Shown here piece after piece: positions 17,322-26,209 of a stretch of DNA of 64,000 bases. The notes beneath the pieces were generated by a model, which saw only the letters and a program-made list of their open reading frames with translations, did no database searches and was not told the DNA's origin. The first letter of the stretch is position 1. Every line of letters begins with the position of its first letter. The stretch comes from CAYNXB01 sp964401045. GTDB lineage: Bacteria > Pseudomonadota > Alphaproteobacteria > Sphingomonadales > Sphingomonadaceae. The stretch is from assembly GCA_964401045.1 (NCBI GenBank), contig CAYNXB010000006.1:7208-71207 (forward strand), written 5' to 3'. The position numbers were made by a program, and so were the translations under genes.

Positions 17322-19214
17322 TCAGTGCGCGGAAATCTCCAGTTCGAAGCCCGGAAGCGGCATGCTGCGACGGTCATAGGCATTCAGGACCGGACTATCC
17401 GCCCAGCCATAGCGCACGCGAGTGGCCGGCTTGCCGTCACCGGACAGGATCACGCTGGAGCCTTCGATGCGCGCCGCCGTGTACCGGCAACTGGCTTGAT
17501 CGGCGCCGCATAGCTCGAACGCCAGCGGGCCGAGCCCGCTCCAGGCAGCGAGACCGCCTTCCGCGCCCGTGATGCTCACCCGCACGTCGTCGCCATCGCG
17601 CACCGCTTTCTGCGGCTCAGGCAGGGCGATCCCCTGCGCCGCAAGCGCCAGGCGATGGCCGAGTTCCTGCTTGTTGGCCGGATGAATGTCCGTGCGTTCC
17701 CCGATATCGATCGCGGTGACCAGTTCCGCGTCCTTGTCCGCAAGCACGGCCTGGCGCTGGTCCTCTCGCAGAGCGGCCCAGCCGGACGAACCCGGCGCAA
17801 GCTGGGGAGCGCCGTAGTTGGCAAGCTGGACGATCAGCATACGCATGTCGGGAGAGAATTGCCCTCGCCAGGCGGCCAGCAGCTCTCGCATGCGATCACG
17901 ATAGCCCGGCAGATCGACATCGCTTTCGCCCTGATACCAAGCCGCGCCCTTCAGCGCGACATGCCCCAGGGGAGCAATCATGGCGTTGTGTCGCACCCCA
18001 ATTCCGGCATTGGCGTCCCACGGACTGCGCGGCGGAAGGTTCTTGATCGGCGCGATGCTGTAGAACCACTTGTCGGCCAGCGGGATTGGCACATCCCCCG
18101 CGGGAGTGAGCGCGAGTCTCTCCGCTGGCGAGGAAAAGCCACCCGTGCTCCAGGTGTTGGTTGCCGCGACCAGGATTTCATTTCGGCCCGGCTTCAGGAA
18201 GCGGGCGGGCACCTGATATTTACGCTCCGTATCCCAGCCGAAGGTGTTGCCGATCGGATGCCCGTTGACCCAGGTCATGTCGATCTCATCGATCACGCCT
18301 AGCGAGAGGACCGCGCCAGCCTTGGCTTGTGCGGGGGTCAGCTCGACCGAGCGGCGCAGCCAAACGGTACCGACCGGCTGCTCGACCAGGGGCGATCCGC
18401 TCCATTCGTTCCACACGCTGATCTTCGGCACGGGAGCCCATTGCAAGCCTTCCGGTGTCTCCCAGGGTGCGCTGCCGCCGGATTGTGCGCGGTAATCGGC
18501 TTCCCAGATCGGCGCAAAGCGCGCGACCGCGTCCAATTCGTCGGACGCGAAAGAGCGGAGCATCTCCATCTGCTCGCTGCCATAAAGCGCCTTGCCGCCC
18601 TCGGGAGTGAGCCAGACCCGGATCTGCGATCCACCAAAGCTCGAATTGATCACACCGATCGGCACTTTGAGCGCATCGCGCAGTTCGCGCGCCATGAAGT
18701 AGCAAGCAGCTGAAAAGGCCGGGACAGTTGCAGGGCTCGCCGCCGCCCATCCCGCGGGCTTGCTGAACCTTGCTTGCGGGCTGATCGCTGACCCCTTCGG
18801 CACTTCCATCAGGCGCAAGCCGTCATCGCCCGAGAAGGCGATCTCGGTCGCGGCATTGAGGCCCTGGCGCACTGCAAATTCCATGTTGGACTGGCCCGAA
18901 CAGAGCCAGACATCGCCCACCACGAGATCGCCCACGCTGCTCGCGCCGACCTTCAGGGTGAGCGGATCGCCGCCCGCCTCGCGCGCGGAGAAACGCAGCG
19001 TGAAACGTCCGTCCTTCCCGGCAACCGCGCGCTGGTTTTCCCCGCCGAGGGTGCCGGCAACCTGCTCACCGGGCTTAGCTTCGCCCTCCACCATGATCGG
19101 CTGCCCCCGCTGGATCACGGCGTGATCGGTCCAGTAAGGGGACAACGCCGCGTCTGCCATCGCAGGCGCTGAAACGCCAAGCAGGACGAGCGGCAGGATG
19201 GCGCGACAGATCAT
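17322..19214 (-). CDS. SGNH 'sialate O-acetylesterase'-type acetylesterase
   Basis: This is a 630-residue exported esterase. The signal peptide runs to AMA|D (residue 20). Block I is DVWLCSGQSNMEFAV with the nucleophile Ser109; the block V Asp/His pair appears in ERTDIHPANKQ. A beta-sandwich insertion (about 250-350, including WVNGHPIGNTFGWD) is typical of the family. Relatives annotated as sialate O-acetylesterase act on acetylated xylan or xyloglucan in plant-polysaccharide loci, and no sialic-acid gene is nearby. I therefore favour xylan deacetylation. The ATG at 19214 overlaps the lactonase stop (ATGA), so it is last in the xylX-dehydrogenase-lactonase operon; the longer open frame upstream is not used. 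Confidence 0.85.
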   Translation of the reverse strand: MICRAILPLVLLGVSAPAMADAALSPYWTDHAVIQRGQPIMVEGEAKPGEQVAGTLGGENQRAVAGKDGRFTLRFSAREAGGDPLTLKVGASSVGDLVVGDVWLCSGQSNMEFAVRQGLNAATEIAFSGDDGLRLMEVPKGSAISPQARFSKPAGWAAASPATVPAFSAACYFMARELRDALKVPIGVINSSFGGSQIRVWLTPEGGKALYGSEQMEMLRSFASDELDAVARFAPIWEADYRAQSGGSAPWETPEGLQWAPVPKISVWNEWSGSPLVEQPVGTVWLRRSVELTPAQAKAGAVLSLGVIDEIDMTWVNGHPIGNTFGWDTERKYQVPARFLKPGRNEILVAATNTWSTGGFSSPAERLALTPAGDVPIPLADKWFYSIAPIKNLPPRSPWDANAGIGVRHNAMIAPLGHVALKGAAWYQGESDVDLPGYRDRMRELLAAWRGQFSPDMRMLIVQLANYGAPQLAPGSSGWAALREDQRQAVLADKDAELVTAIDIGERTDIHPANKQELGHRLALAAQGIALPEPQKAVRDGDDVRVSITGAEGGLAAWSGLGPLAFELCGADQASCRYTAARIEGSSVILSGDGKPATRVRYGWADSPVLNAYDRRSMPLPGFELEISAH

Positions 19215-20098
19215 GACAGCTCCACTGGCATTGTTGCGACTCCTGCCACCTCGCTGTGGAAGGAGAACAGTCCGCCCGCGTTCGGCTGGCCTTCGAGCGC
19301 CGCCTGGTCGAGGCCCTTGCGCGCGGTCGTCACGAACGCCGTCCGCAAATCCGGTCCTCCGAACGCCAGCTTGGTGACATTGGCAACCGGCAGGCGCACG
19401 GCTTCGAGCAGCCTCCCCCCGGGTGAATAGCGGGCGACACACCAGCCGTTCCACATACCGGTCCACACGCAACCTTCGGCATCGACGGTCGGCCCATCGG
19501 GATAGGCGTCAGGAAAATCGGCTGCGGTGTCCACGAACAGGCGGGCCGCGCCCGTCACGCCGTCGCCGCCCAGATCGGCTACGAAAATCTTCCTGCCGAG
19601 CGTGTCGGTGAAATAGATCCGATCGCCGGCGCCGCTGACCGCTGGGCCATTGGTGATGCAAACTCCCGCGGGGCCTGCCGCGGCGACGGTGCCGCGGTCG
19701 AAACAGTAAAAACGCCCGCTCGATTTGTCCTCGCCGTCGTCCATCGTGCCGAACCACACCCGACCTTCCGGGCCAACGCATGCATCGTTGAGGCGGTTGT
19801 GCTCCGGTTCGCCGGGCACGGAGCAAAGCGGTTCGAACCGGCCCGTCTCGGGATCCAGCACGCACAGCCCGCCTTTGAGTCCGGCCAGCAGGCGGCCATC
19901 GCGCGCGGGCAGCACCCATCCCACCTGATCGGGAGCATCGATCCGCGCGAGCTCACCCCCGGCGGGCTTGTAGCACCACACCGCCGGGCGCTTGATATCG
20001 ACGAACCACAGGCATTGCCTGGCCGCGTCCCACACCGGCCCTTCGCCCAGTTCCGCCTGGACGCCGGATAAGAGGGAGACGGGCCCGCTCACCGCCAT
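19211..20098 (-). CDS. SMP-30/gluconolactonase-family protein (probable xylonolactonase)
   Basis: This 295-residue six-bladed beta-propeller lactonase has metal-binding signatures LGEGPVWD (Glu19), EHNRLNDACVGPEGRVWFGTMD and YPDGPTVDAEGCVWTGMWNG. Family members hydrolyse sugar lactones with a divalent cation. It overlaps the xylose dehydrogenase gene by 10 bp upstream and the acetylesterase by 4 bp downstream. In that position it would open the D-xylonolactone made by the dehydrogenase, the role XylC has in Caulobacter. No signal peptide is seen, consistent with a cytoplasmic pathway. Confidence 0.85.
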   Translation of the reverse strand: MAVSGPVSLLSGVQAELGEGPVWDAARQCLWFVDIKRPAVWCYKPAGGELARIDAPDQVGWVLPARDGRLLAGLKGGLCVLDPETGRFEPLCSVPGEPEHNRLNDACVGPEGRVWFGTMDDGEDKSSGRFYCFDRGTVAAAGPAGVCITNGPAVSGAGDRIYFTDTLGRKIFVADLGGDGVTGAARLFVDTAADFPDAYPDGPTVDAEGCVWTGMWNGWCVARYSPGGRLLEAVRLPVANVTKLAFGGPDLRTAFVTTARKGLDQAALEGQPNAGGLFSFHSEVAGVATMPVELS

Positions 20099-20919
20099 CC
20101 GGCATCGACCCAGTAGTTGTGCGCGGTGCAGAAGTGCCCGTCGTCGGAGGCGAGAAACATCACCATCGCCGCGACATCCGCTGGCTGAATTCGCCCGTCA
20201 AGACACTGGGCGGCGACGATCTCGGCCTCGCCCTCCGGGGAATACCATTGCCCCTGTCGCGGAGTCTGCACATTGCCGGGAATAACGGTGTTCACGCGAA
20301 TCCCGAAGCGGCCGAGCTCCCGGGCAAGGCTGCGCGTGAGGCCTTCAATCGCTGCCTTGGCCGTCTGATAGGTCACCAGGTTCTCGAGCCCGAGGTGCCA
20401 GCTGATCGAGCCCAGGTTGACAATGCTGCCGCCGCCCACCTGCTTCATTGCAGGGATTACGGCCTTGGCGGCGAAGAACTGGTGCTTCACGTTCACCGCC
20501 ATGCGCTCGTCCCAATAGGCTGGCGTGACGTCTTCGATCGCATGGCGATCGTCGTTCGCGGCATTGTTGACCAGCACGTCGCATCCGCCGATCCGTTCGA
20601 TCGCACGTTTGAGTGCACCGGCGAAAGCCTCGTCGTCGGTGATGTCGCAATGCTCGAAGCAGGGCGTGAACGCAGCGTCCGTCAACCGACCGGCGAGTGC
20701 CAGCGAGGGCCCCTCCTGGATGTCGATAAAGGCGACGCGCGCACCTTGCCGCGCGAACGCCTCCACGATGCCCTCGCCGATACCGGACGCGCCGCCCGTG
20801 ACCAGCACCCGCTTGCCAGCAAGGCTGGGGAAGATCGCCCGTTTTTCGGCGGCGCCGATCTGCGCCTCTGTCATCCGCATCGGGCGGTCGCCGCGTTGAA
20901 ATCTTGCATGTTCCGTCAT
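20089..20919 (-). CDS. D-xylose 1-dehydrogenase (SDR family)
   Basis: This short-chain dehydrogenase oxidises D-xylose to D-xylonolactone with NAD+. From ATG 20919 it is 276 residues; an internal ATG at 20880 would give a length nearer the 248 of the Caulobacter enzyme. The cofactor loop is TGGASGIG (residues 41-48), NNAANDDRH follows, and the catalytic Tyr184-x3-Lys188 is in TYQTAKAAIEG. Long stretches (DVTPAYWDER, GSISWHLGLENLV, YSPEGEAEIVAAQCL and the DAGWR C-terminus) match what I recall of Caulobacter XylB, so identification is strong. It is called xylB there, which clashes with the kinase symbol used below. It lies between xylX and the lactonase gene. Confidence 0.9.
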   Translation of the reverse strand: MTEHARFQRGDRPMRMTEAQIGAAEKRAIFPSLAGKRVLVTGGASGIGEGIVEAFARQGARVAFIDIQEGPSLALAGRLTDAAFTPCFEHCDITDDEAFAGALKRAIERIGGCDVLVNNAANDDRHAIEDVTPAYWDERMAVNVKHQFFAAKAVIPAMKQVGGGSIVNLGSISWHLGLENLVTYQTAKAAIEGLTRSLARELGRFGIRVNTVIPGNVQTPRQGQWYSPEGEAEIVAAQCLDGRIQPADVAAMVMFLASDDGHFCTAHNYWVDAGWR

Positions 20920-20993
20920 CCCGTATCGACAGTCGCGCCGCCAGTTCGGCTCGCTCCGTCCCAAATCATAAAATCCCTGTGTGGCCGCGCGGT

Positions 20994-22118
20994 TCAGACC
21001 TTCTCGATCAAGCCGCGTGCCGCGAGGTTGCGCATGAGCGCGGCGATTCCCATGGTCCACGCCGGCGCGTCGCCGCATGTCGTGACCACGTTGGACAGCG
21101 TACCCAGACGCTTGGAGCTGATCGTCACCCGATCGCCCCGCTTGTGCGTGAAGCCCCCACCCGGCGCGTCTCGATCCTGCGTGGGTGCGAACAACGTGCC
21201 GCAGAACAGCACGAAGCCGTCCGGATAATGGTGCTCGCTCAAGGTCTGGCGGATCAGCTCAAGAGGATCGCGGCTGATCTCGCTCATCCGGTTCGCGCCC
21301 TCGAGCCGGTAGCCCTCCTGCCCTTCGATCAGCAGGTCGACATTGGCGTGTCGGACATCGTCGATCGTGAAGCCATCATCGAACAGGCGGATGAACGGCC
21401 CGATCGAGCAAGAGGCCGTGTTGTCCTTCGCCTTCGACAGCAACAGCGCCGAACGCCCTTCGAAATCGCGTAAGTTGACATCGTTGCCGAGCGTGGCGCC
21501 GACAACCTCGCCCTCAGCATCCGCCACCAGCACGACTTCGGGTTCCGGATTGTTCCAGGTCGAATCGGAGCGCACGCCAATGAGGGCGCCAGCGCCGACC
21601 GTCGAGAGAACCGGCGATTTAGAAAAAATCTCGGCATCCGGACCGATCGCCACTTCGAGATACTGCGACCACATTCCTTCATCGATGAGCGCTTGCTTGA
21701 GAGCCATCGCCTCTTCGCTGCCGGGCACGACCGAGCGAATGCCGCTGCCAACCTTGTCCTCCAGCAATTCGCGTATTTCCGCCGCACGTGTGGCATCGCC
21801 ACGCGCGCGTTCCTCGATCACCCGCTCGATCGCCGAAACGGCGAAAGTCACGCCGCTGGCCTTGATGCATTGCAGATCGACCGGCGAGAGCAGAGTCCAG
21901 CCTTCGGGCAAGCCATCTTCGGCTGGGCCGATGCGATCGCCGCCGGAAAACGCGCGTCGAGCAATGGCGCCCGACGCGGTCGAGGCCTGGCGGGTCAGAT
22001 CGAACAATTCGCCGCCGCGGATGGCGATGACATGCGGTCCTGCTTCGCTCTCCGCGCGCCCGACAAACAGGCCATCCCGAAAATCTACGGGCAGAACTTC
22101 GACTAGACTGACGGGCAT
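20994..22118 (-). CDS. xylX: 2-keto-3-deoxy-D-xylonate dehydratase (XylX-like, FAH family)
   Basis: This 374-residue cytoplasmic enzyme of the FAH superfamily is expected to dehydrate 2-keto-3-deoxy-xylonate to alpha-ketoglutarate semialdehyde in the oxidative (Weimberg) xylose pathway. It shows the fold's paired acidic metal ligands in NNPEPEVVLVAD, LGNDVNLRDFEG, and DNTASCSIGPFIRLFDDG. The C-terminal GDRVTISSKRLGTLSN stretch is typical of XylX/AraD-type members. I start at ATG 22118 because a perfect regulon palindrome lies 22 bp upstream; the open frame runs on through that operator. It heads the operon that continues with xylose dehydrogenase, lactonase and acetylesterase. The pathway dehydratase XylD and semialdehyde dehydrogenase are not in the window. 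Confidence 0.85.
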   Translation of the reverse strand: MPVSLVEVLPVDFRDGLFVGRAESEAGPHVIAIRGGELFDLTRQASTASGAIARRAFSGGDRIGPAEDGLPEGWTLLSPVDLQCIKASGVTFAVSAIERVIEERARGDATRAAEIRELLEDKVGSGIRSVVPGSEEAMALKQALIDEGMWSQYLEVAIGPDAEIFSKSPVLSTVGAGALIGVRSDSTWNNPEPEVVLVADAEGEVVGATLGNDVNLRDFEGRSALLLSKAKDNTASCSIGPFIRLFDDGFTIDDVRHANVDLLIEGQEGYRLEGANRMSEISRDPLELIRQTLSEHHYPDGFVLFCGTLFAPTQDRDAPGGGFTHKRGDRVTISSKRLGTLSNVVTTCGDAPAWTMGIAALMRNLAARGLIEKV

Positions 22119-22140
22119 TTGCCCCGATTCCCCCGTTCTT

Positions 22141-22152
22141 GATAGCGCTATC
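22141..22152. promoter_or_regulatory. Perfect palindromic LacI-family operator (GATAGCGCTATC)
   Basis: The only copy in the window that is fully self-complementary over 12 bp. It lies 22 bp upstream of the xylX start and 57 bp after the GH43 stop, so it separates two same-strand operons. Confidence 0.7.
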
Positions 22153-22209
22153 ATATGGAAATAGCCGAGCCTCGACAAGTCTGCCGTCATCACAAAAATC
22201 CTGTGGCAT

Positions 22210-23874
22210 CTATGGCGGGGACAAGGCCTGCTGAGCGAAGGGACCGATCACCGTGCCGGTGAACAACCCACCATGGACCGACGCCATGTGCTCGACGCTC
22301 CGGTTGGTCACCAGGGGGCGCCACCTCCCAGCCCCGGCCGGACGCCAGGCGAAATCCGCCTCGCCCCGGTCGATCGCGATCCGCAGGTAGACCTCGCCGT
22401 CGGTCTCGACCGGTGCGGTCTCGATGGTAACGCCATCTTGCGGATCATCCGCACCGCGGCGTTCGCGCAAGGCGATGCGCCGTGTTCCATCGATTCGGGT
22501 GATCCCGATGCTGGCGAAATGCTCCTCGTTCATGAAAGCCATTAGACCGGCGAAATCGCCATTCCGTTCGGGCGCGAAAGCTATCCGCGCCGTCACGCTG
22601 GCAACGGGTTGGCGCAGGCGCTGACCGAGAAACGACGGCTGCCCGGCGAGGCTTCCCGGCGCATCCGGCCGCGCGGTGATGTCCAGCCCGCCGTTCACGC
22701 GATACCATGAGGGTCCGGCCGGATCGCGCAGTTGCAGCCATTGCGGGGCCAGTGCGGAACCGGTGAAAGTGTCGCGCCAGTGCGTCCAGTCGACCGGCGC
22801 ATCGGGCGGGAGCGCCGGCCGCTTCAGCGCAAACGGAACTGGGGCACCTTTCGGCAGGATGATCGGCCACCCATCGTCCCATGTCACCGGCAGCAGAAAC
22901 GTCTCGCGCCCGAGCAGCGTCGACTGCCCGGCAAAGGGCACGGTGCCGAGGAACACCGCCCACCAATCGCCATTGTCGAGCTGCACGAAGTCCGCGTGAC
23001 CGGTGGCTTCCACGCGCTGTTGGCGATCCGCGGGCAAGTCGCGCTGGGTCAGGATCGGATTGACCGGACCGGCCTCGTAGGGCCCGTCGGGGCGGCGCGA
23101 ACGATAGATGGTCTGCGAATGATCCTCCGCCGTGCCACCTTCGGCTGCGGTGAGGTAATACCAGCCGTCATGCCGGAAGATGTGCGGCCCCTCCGCCCAG
23201 ATCGGCTTGTCTTCCGGGTGGACGCCGCCATCGACCAGCACCTTGCGCGGGCCGCGCATTTTGCCCGTCGCAAGGTCGATTTGCTGGATCCAGATGGCCC
23301 GATGACCTTCGTAGCGCGGCTCCCCCTGAGGCGCGCCGTTGTTCAAGACCCAGGCGGTCCCATGCTGATCGACGAACAGCGAAGGATCGATGCCTTCGAA
23401 GCCGAGCCAGACCGGGTTCGACCACGGGCCTTCGGGCCGGTCGGCCGCGATCATGAAATTGCCGCCGCACCCCACGCAGGTATCGAGGATGCGAAACCTC
23501 CCACCATAATGGCTGATCGCGGGCGCAAAGATCGCCTCGTTCGTCCGCAGCCCCTTGAAGGAGAATTGGCCCGGCCGGTCGATTGCGTTTCCGATCTGCC
23601 GCCAGCTCACCAGATCGCGGCTGTGATAGATCGGGATGCCGGGGAACCACGCGAACGTGGAATTGACGAGATAGAAATCGGCGCCGACCTTGACCAGCGA
23701 AGGATCGGGCTGGAAGCCGGGCAGGACGGGGTTGCGGAATTCCTCCGGCCGTGCGGGTTCCTGCGGCGCGGCGCGATATTCTACCTCGGCCACGTGCGCC
23801 ACCGGCTGCGCGACCAAAGCTGCCGGGATGCAGGCAATCGCCAGCACGCCTGTAAAATATCTGCCGAAGGTCAC
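22210..23874 (-). CDS. GH43 beta-xylosidase / alpha-arabinofuranosidase
   Basis: This 554-residue exported enzyme has a five-bladed propeller and a C-terminal concanavalin-like domain (from about residue 360). The signal peptide ends near ALVAQ (residue 23). The catalytic trio is Asp57 (GFQPDPSLV, base), Asp163 (GIDPSLF, pKa modulator) and Glu228 (IWAEGPHIF, acid). The two-domain layout matches GH43 enzymes that act on xylo-oligosaccharides or arabinosyl side chains. It follows the GH67 gene by 31 bp and is co-transcribed with it, so the pair would trim oligosaccharides after removal of glucuronic acid. Confidence 0.9.
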   Translation of the reverse strand: MTFGRYFTGVLAIACIPAALVAQPVAHVAEVEYRAAPQEPARPEEFRNPVLPGFQPDPSLVKVGADFYLVNSTFAWFPGIPIYHSRDLVSWRQIGNAIDRPGQFSFKGLRTNEAIFAPAISHYGGRFRILDTCVGCGGNFMIAADRPEGPWSNPVWLGFEGIDPSLFVDQHGTAWVLNNGAPQGEPRYEGHRAIWIQQIDLATGKMRGPRKVLVDGGVHPEDKPIWAEGPHIFRHDGWYYLTAAEGGTAEDHSQTIYRSRRPDGPYEAGPVNPILTQRDLPADRQQRVEATGHADFVQLDNGDWWAVFLGTVPFAGQSTLLGRETFLLPVTWDDGWPIILPKGAPVPFALKRPALPPDAPVDWTHWRDTFTGSALAPQWLQLRDPAGPSWYRVNGGLDITARPDAPGSLAGQPSFLGQRLRQPVASVTARIAFAPERNGDFAGLMAFMNEEHFASIGITRIDGTRRIALRERRGADDPQDGVTIETAPVETDGEVYLRIAIDRGEADFAWRPAGAGRWRPLVTNRSVEHMASVHGGLFTGTVIGPFAQQALSPP

Positions 23875-23905
23875 TTTGCCCTTCTCCCTGTTCTATCGCG
23901 GTCGG

Positions 23906-26080
23906 TCATGGATTGCCCGGAGCGTCCGGAAACTGCTGCGCCTGATACCACTCGAGCGGCTGCTCCGGCGGACGCGTGCCAGGTGGAAGCGGGCAACCGC
24001 AGACCGAACCGAAATATGCGATCGACGCATCACGCCACCAACGCGCTTCGCGCTGCTGTATCCGCAGGAAGTCGGCGATGTCGCGATGGCGGGGCGCGTC
24101 GACGTACGGCGTCAGCGTACCCCATTGCGCGGCCATCCGATCCACCGAGGCGACGCCGCGATCGTAACGCGCAACCAGTTCCGCCCACAGCGAACGGCCC
24201 GACTGCGTGCGGTAATCCCACGGCAGATGGTGGAACCAGAGCAGGTAATCCTCATCCATCATCTCCGGGCGCGCCCATCGCTCAGCGACCGGCGGCGCAT
24301 ATTGCGCCAACGCGTCGCTTCCCTTCGCGGTGCGATCGAATCCAAGGCCGGTCGCGTCGGCGCGGTTGTAATAGACGGGGTTCCATTCCGGTCGATCGAG
24401 GTTGGAGACCCACGGCGCAGGCCCATAGTGATGGCCCGTTCCCATCTGGTGCGCGAGGCCGAGCGGGGTCATGTAATCGACCACGGCCTGGCGGCTGTAA
24501 TCCATCAAGTCCGCCACCGTATCGAGAAAGGCCGGATCGCGACTGAACGTCTGCGCTGCCCATTCCCGGGCAATCGCGTCCGCCGGGATCGCCGGGTTCC
24601 ACGCCATCCGTCCGAAGGCATACCAATTGGCCTGATCGAAGTGGCCGCCGGTCCAGTTCACATCCGATCCGGTGTTGGCGACGCCGGCCATGCCCCCGCC
24701 TTGCAGAGCCCCCGCTACCGTTAGCGGTGCCCCGCCGATGCCATGGCCGGTGTCGGCCTCGAGCACTTCGGCCCACATCGGCGCGAGGAACGCCAGGTGC
24801 GTGGCGAAACCGAGGTATTCCTTGGTGATCTGCGCTTCCATCATCAGCCGCGTATGCGGCATCGCGCCGAACAGCGGATGGAACGGCTCGCGTGGCTGGA
24901 AGTCCAGCGGCCCATTCTTCACCTGCAGGATGACGTTGGGCGCGAACAGGCCGTCGAGCGGCTTGAACTCCTCGTATGCCAGCTTGACCCGGTCGGTATC
25001 GGCGCTGCTGTCATAGACGAACGCGCGCCAGATCACCGTCCCCCGATCTCCTAACGCGGCGGCGAGCATGTTCGCGCCATCGGCATGGGTGCGGCCGTAA
25101 TCCTGCGGGCCCGGCTGGCCTTCCGAGTTGGCCTTGACCAGAACGCCCCCGAAATCGGGTATCGCAGTATAGATTTCGACCGCCTTGGCCTTCCACCAGC
25201 CACGAACGGCCGGGTTCAGCGGATCGGCCGTCGTCAGGTCCCCGAGGTCGCGCGGCGCGGAGAACCGTGCCGACAGGAACACCCGGATGCCATAGGGGCG
25301 GAAGGCATCGGCCAGCCGCGCGAGCTTCGCGATATAGCGCGAGGACAGCATCAGCGGCGATGCATTGACGTTGTTCACGACCACGCCGTTTATGCCGATG
25401 GACGCATTGGCCCGGGCATAATCGATCAGCCGCGGATCGAGATGGCCCGGCAGCAGCCACCAGTCGAAGATCGAGCGGCCAGCGTACCCGCGCTCGACAA
25501 AACCATCGGGATTGTCCCAGTGATCGAGCATCCGCAACGGCAGCGCAGGCGCGGAAACCACGTCCAGCCCTGCCAACGAGCCGCCCGTCGCGAGATGGCG
25601 CAGCAAGCCGAAGCTGCCATAGAGCAGGCCCAGATCGTCATTCGCCACGATCACCACGCGGCCATCGTCGCGCAGCGTCAGGCGATATGCGCCCGCCGCC
25701 TGCTCTCGCAGTGGTGCCGCAAGCCTCGCATCCGGCCCCGCGAGCCGGTCGGCACGGGCTAGTACGACGTCCCTCTCCTGGGTCGTCGGACCAAGCAGCG
25801 CGGAAAGACCGCGCGCCAGCTCGGCCTGAGCCACGTCGAGGGTAGGAGAAGGCGCAGCGAGCAATTCCGGCGGCCCAAGATACGGCGCCGCAGCCTCCAC
25901 AGCTTCCGGCGAGAGCGCGGCGTAGCGCAGCCACAACGCATGCCCATCCTCGGCCTGCGCACTCGCCATCCAGCTCAAGGCGAGGCCGCCAAGAAGCAGC
26001 TGTAGCAGCCGCACGCAGAGCGCGATGGGCCACACCCGCCATCGCCTCGATACGCCTGAATTCAGCATCCTCCTCACCAT
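23906..26080 (-). CDS. aguA: GH67 alpha-glucuronidase
   Basis: This 724-residue enzyme removes 4-O-methyl-D-glucuronic acid from the non-reducing end of xylo-oligosaccharides. Family hallmarks are DHWDNPDGFVERGYAGRSIFDW (residues 186-207, with DDLGLLYGSFGLLRHL before it), NGVVVNNVNA and GGVLVKANSEGQPGPQDYGR with the acid Glu320. The N-terminus is basic followed by a hydrophobic run to ASAQA, so it is exported or membrane-attached. The start is uncertain: ATG 26080 has no ribosome-binding site and lies 3 bp from an operator, while AGGAGG abuts an in-frame ATG at 26068. It is first in a GH67-GH43 operon and divergent from a GH43 lipoprotein gene. Confidence 0.93.
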   Translation of the reverse strand: MVRRMLNSGVSRRWRVWPIALCVRLLQLLLGGLALSWMASAQAEDGHALWLRYAALSPEAVEAAAPYLGPPELLAAPSPTLDVAQAELARGLSALLGPTTQERDVVLARADRLAGPDARLAAPLREQAAGAYRLTLRDDGRVVIVANDDLGLLYGSFGLLRHLATGGSLAGLDVVSAPALPLRMLDHWDNPDGFVERGYAGRSIFDWWLLPGHLDPRLIDYARANASIGINGVVVNNVNASPLMLSSRYIAKLARLADAFRPYGIRVFLSARFSAPRDLGDLTTADPLNPAVRGWWKAKAVEIYTAIPDFGGVLVKANSEGQPGPQDYGRTHADGANMLAAALGDRGTVIWRAFVYDSSADTDRVKLAYEEFKPLDGLFAPNVILQVKNGPLDFQPREPFHPLFGAMPHTRLMMEAQITKEYLGFATHLAFLAPMWAEVLEADTGHGIGGAPLTVAGALQGGGMAGVANTGSDVNWTGGHFDQANWYAFGRMAWNPAIPADAIAREWAAQTFSRDPAFLDTVADLMDYSRQAVVDYMTPLGLAHQMGTGHHYGPAPWVSNLDRPEWNPVYYNRADATGLGFDRTAKGSDALAQYAPPVAERWARPEMMDEDYLLWFHHLPWDYRTQSGRSLWAELVARYDRGVASVDRMAAQWGTLTPYVDAPRHRDIADFLRIQQREARWWRDASIAYFGSVCGCPLPPGTRPPEQPLEWYQAQQFPDAPGNP

Positions 26081-26083
26081 TTC

Positions 26084-26095
26084 GTTAGCGCTACC
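26084..26095. promoter_or_regulatory. Putative LacI-family operator (GTTAGCGCTACC)
   Basis: One deviation from GRTAGCGCTAYC, adjoining the first possible start of the GH67 gene. With the site at 26148 its centre-to-centre distance is 64 bp, about six helical turns. Confidence 0.6.
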
Positions 26096-26147
26096 ATCGC
26101 AGCTGGATCAGTCAACCCGCTACAACTCCGCTTGCCAATCCGGTGAT

Positions 26148-26159
26148 GGTAGCGCTATC
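26148..26159. promoter_or_regulatory. Putative LacI-family operator (GGTAGCGCTATC)
   Basis: Strict consensus match, 50 bp upstream of the plus-strand GH43 lipoprotein gene. Paired with the 26084 site in the same 129-bp divergent region. Confidence 0.65.
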
Positions 26160-26209
26160 TCATCGACAAAGAGCAGGCGAACGACCGGCGGTTTGGTGAG
26201 GATTAAGCG

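Noticed and set aside
20119..21228. 369-codon plus-strand open frame over xylose dehydrogenase
   Set aside because: Antisense shadow of two motif-confirmed genes.
22732..24546. 604-codon plus-strand open frame across GH43 and GH67 genes
   Set aside because: Antisense shadow crossing two real genes and their intergenic gap; compositionally biased and without motifs.
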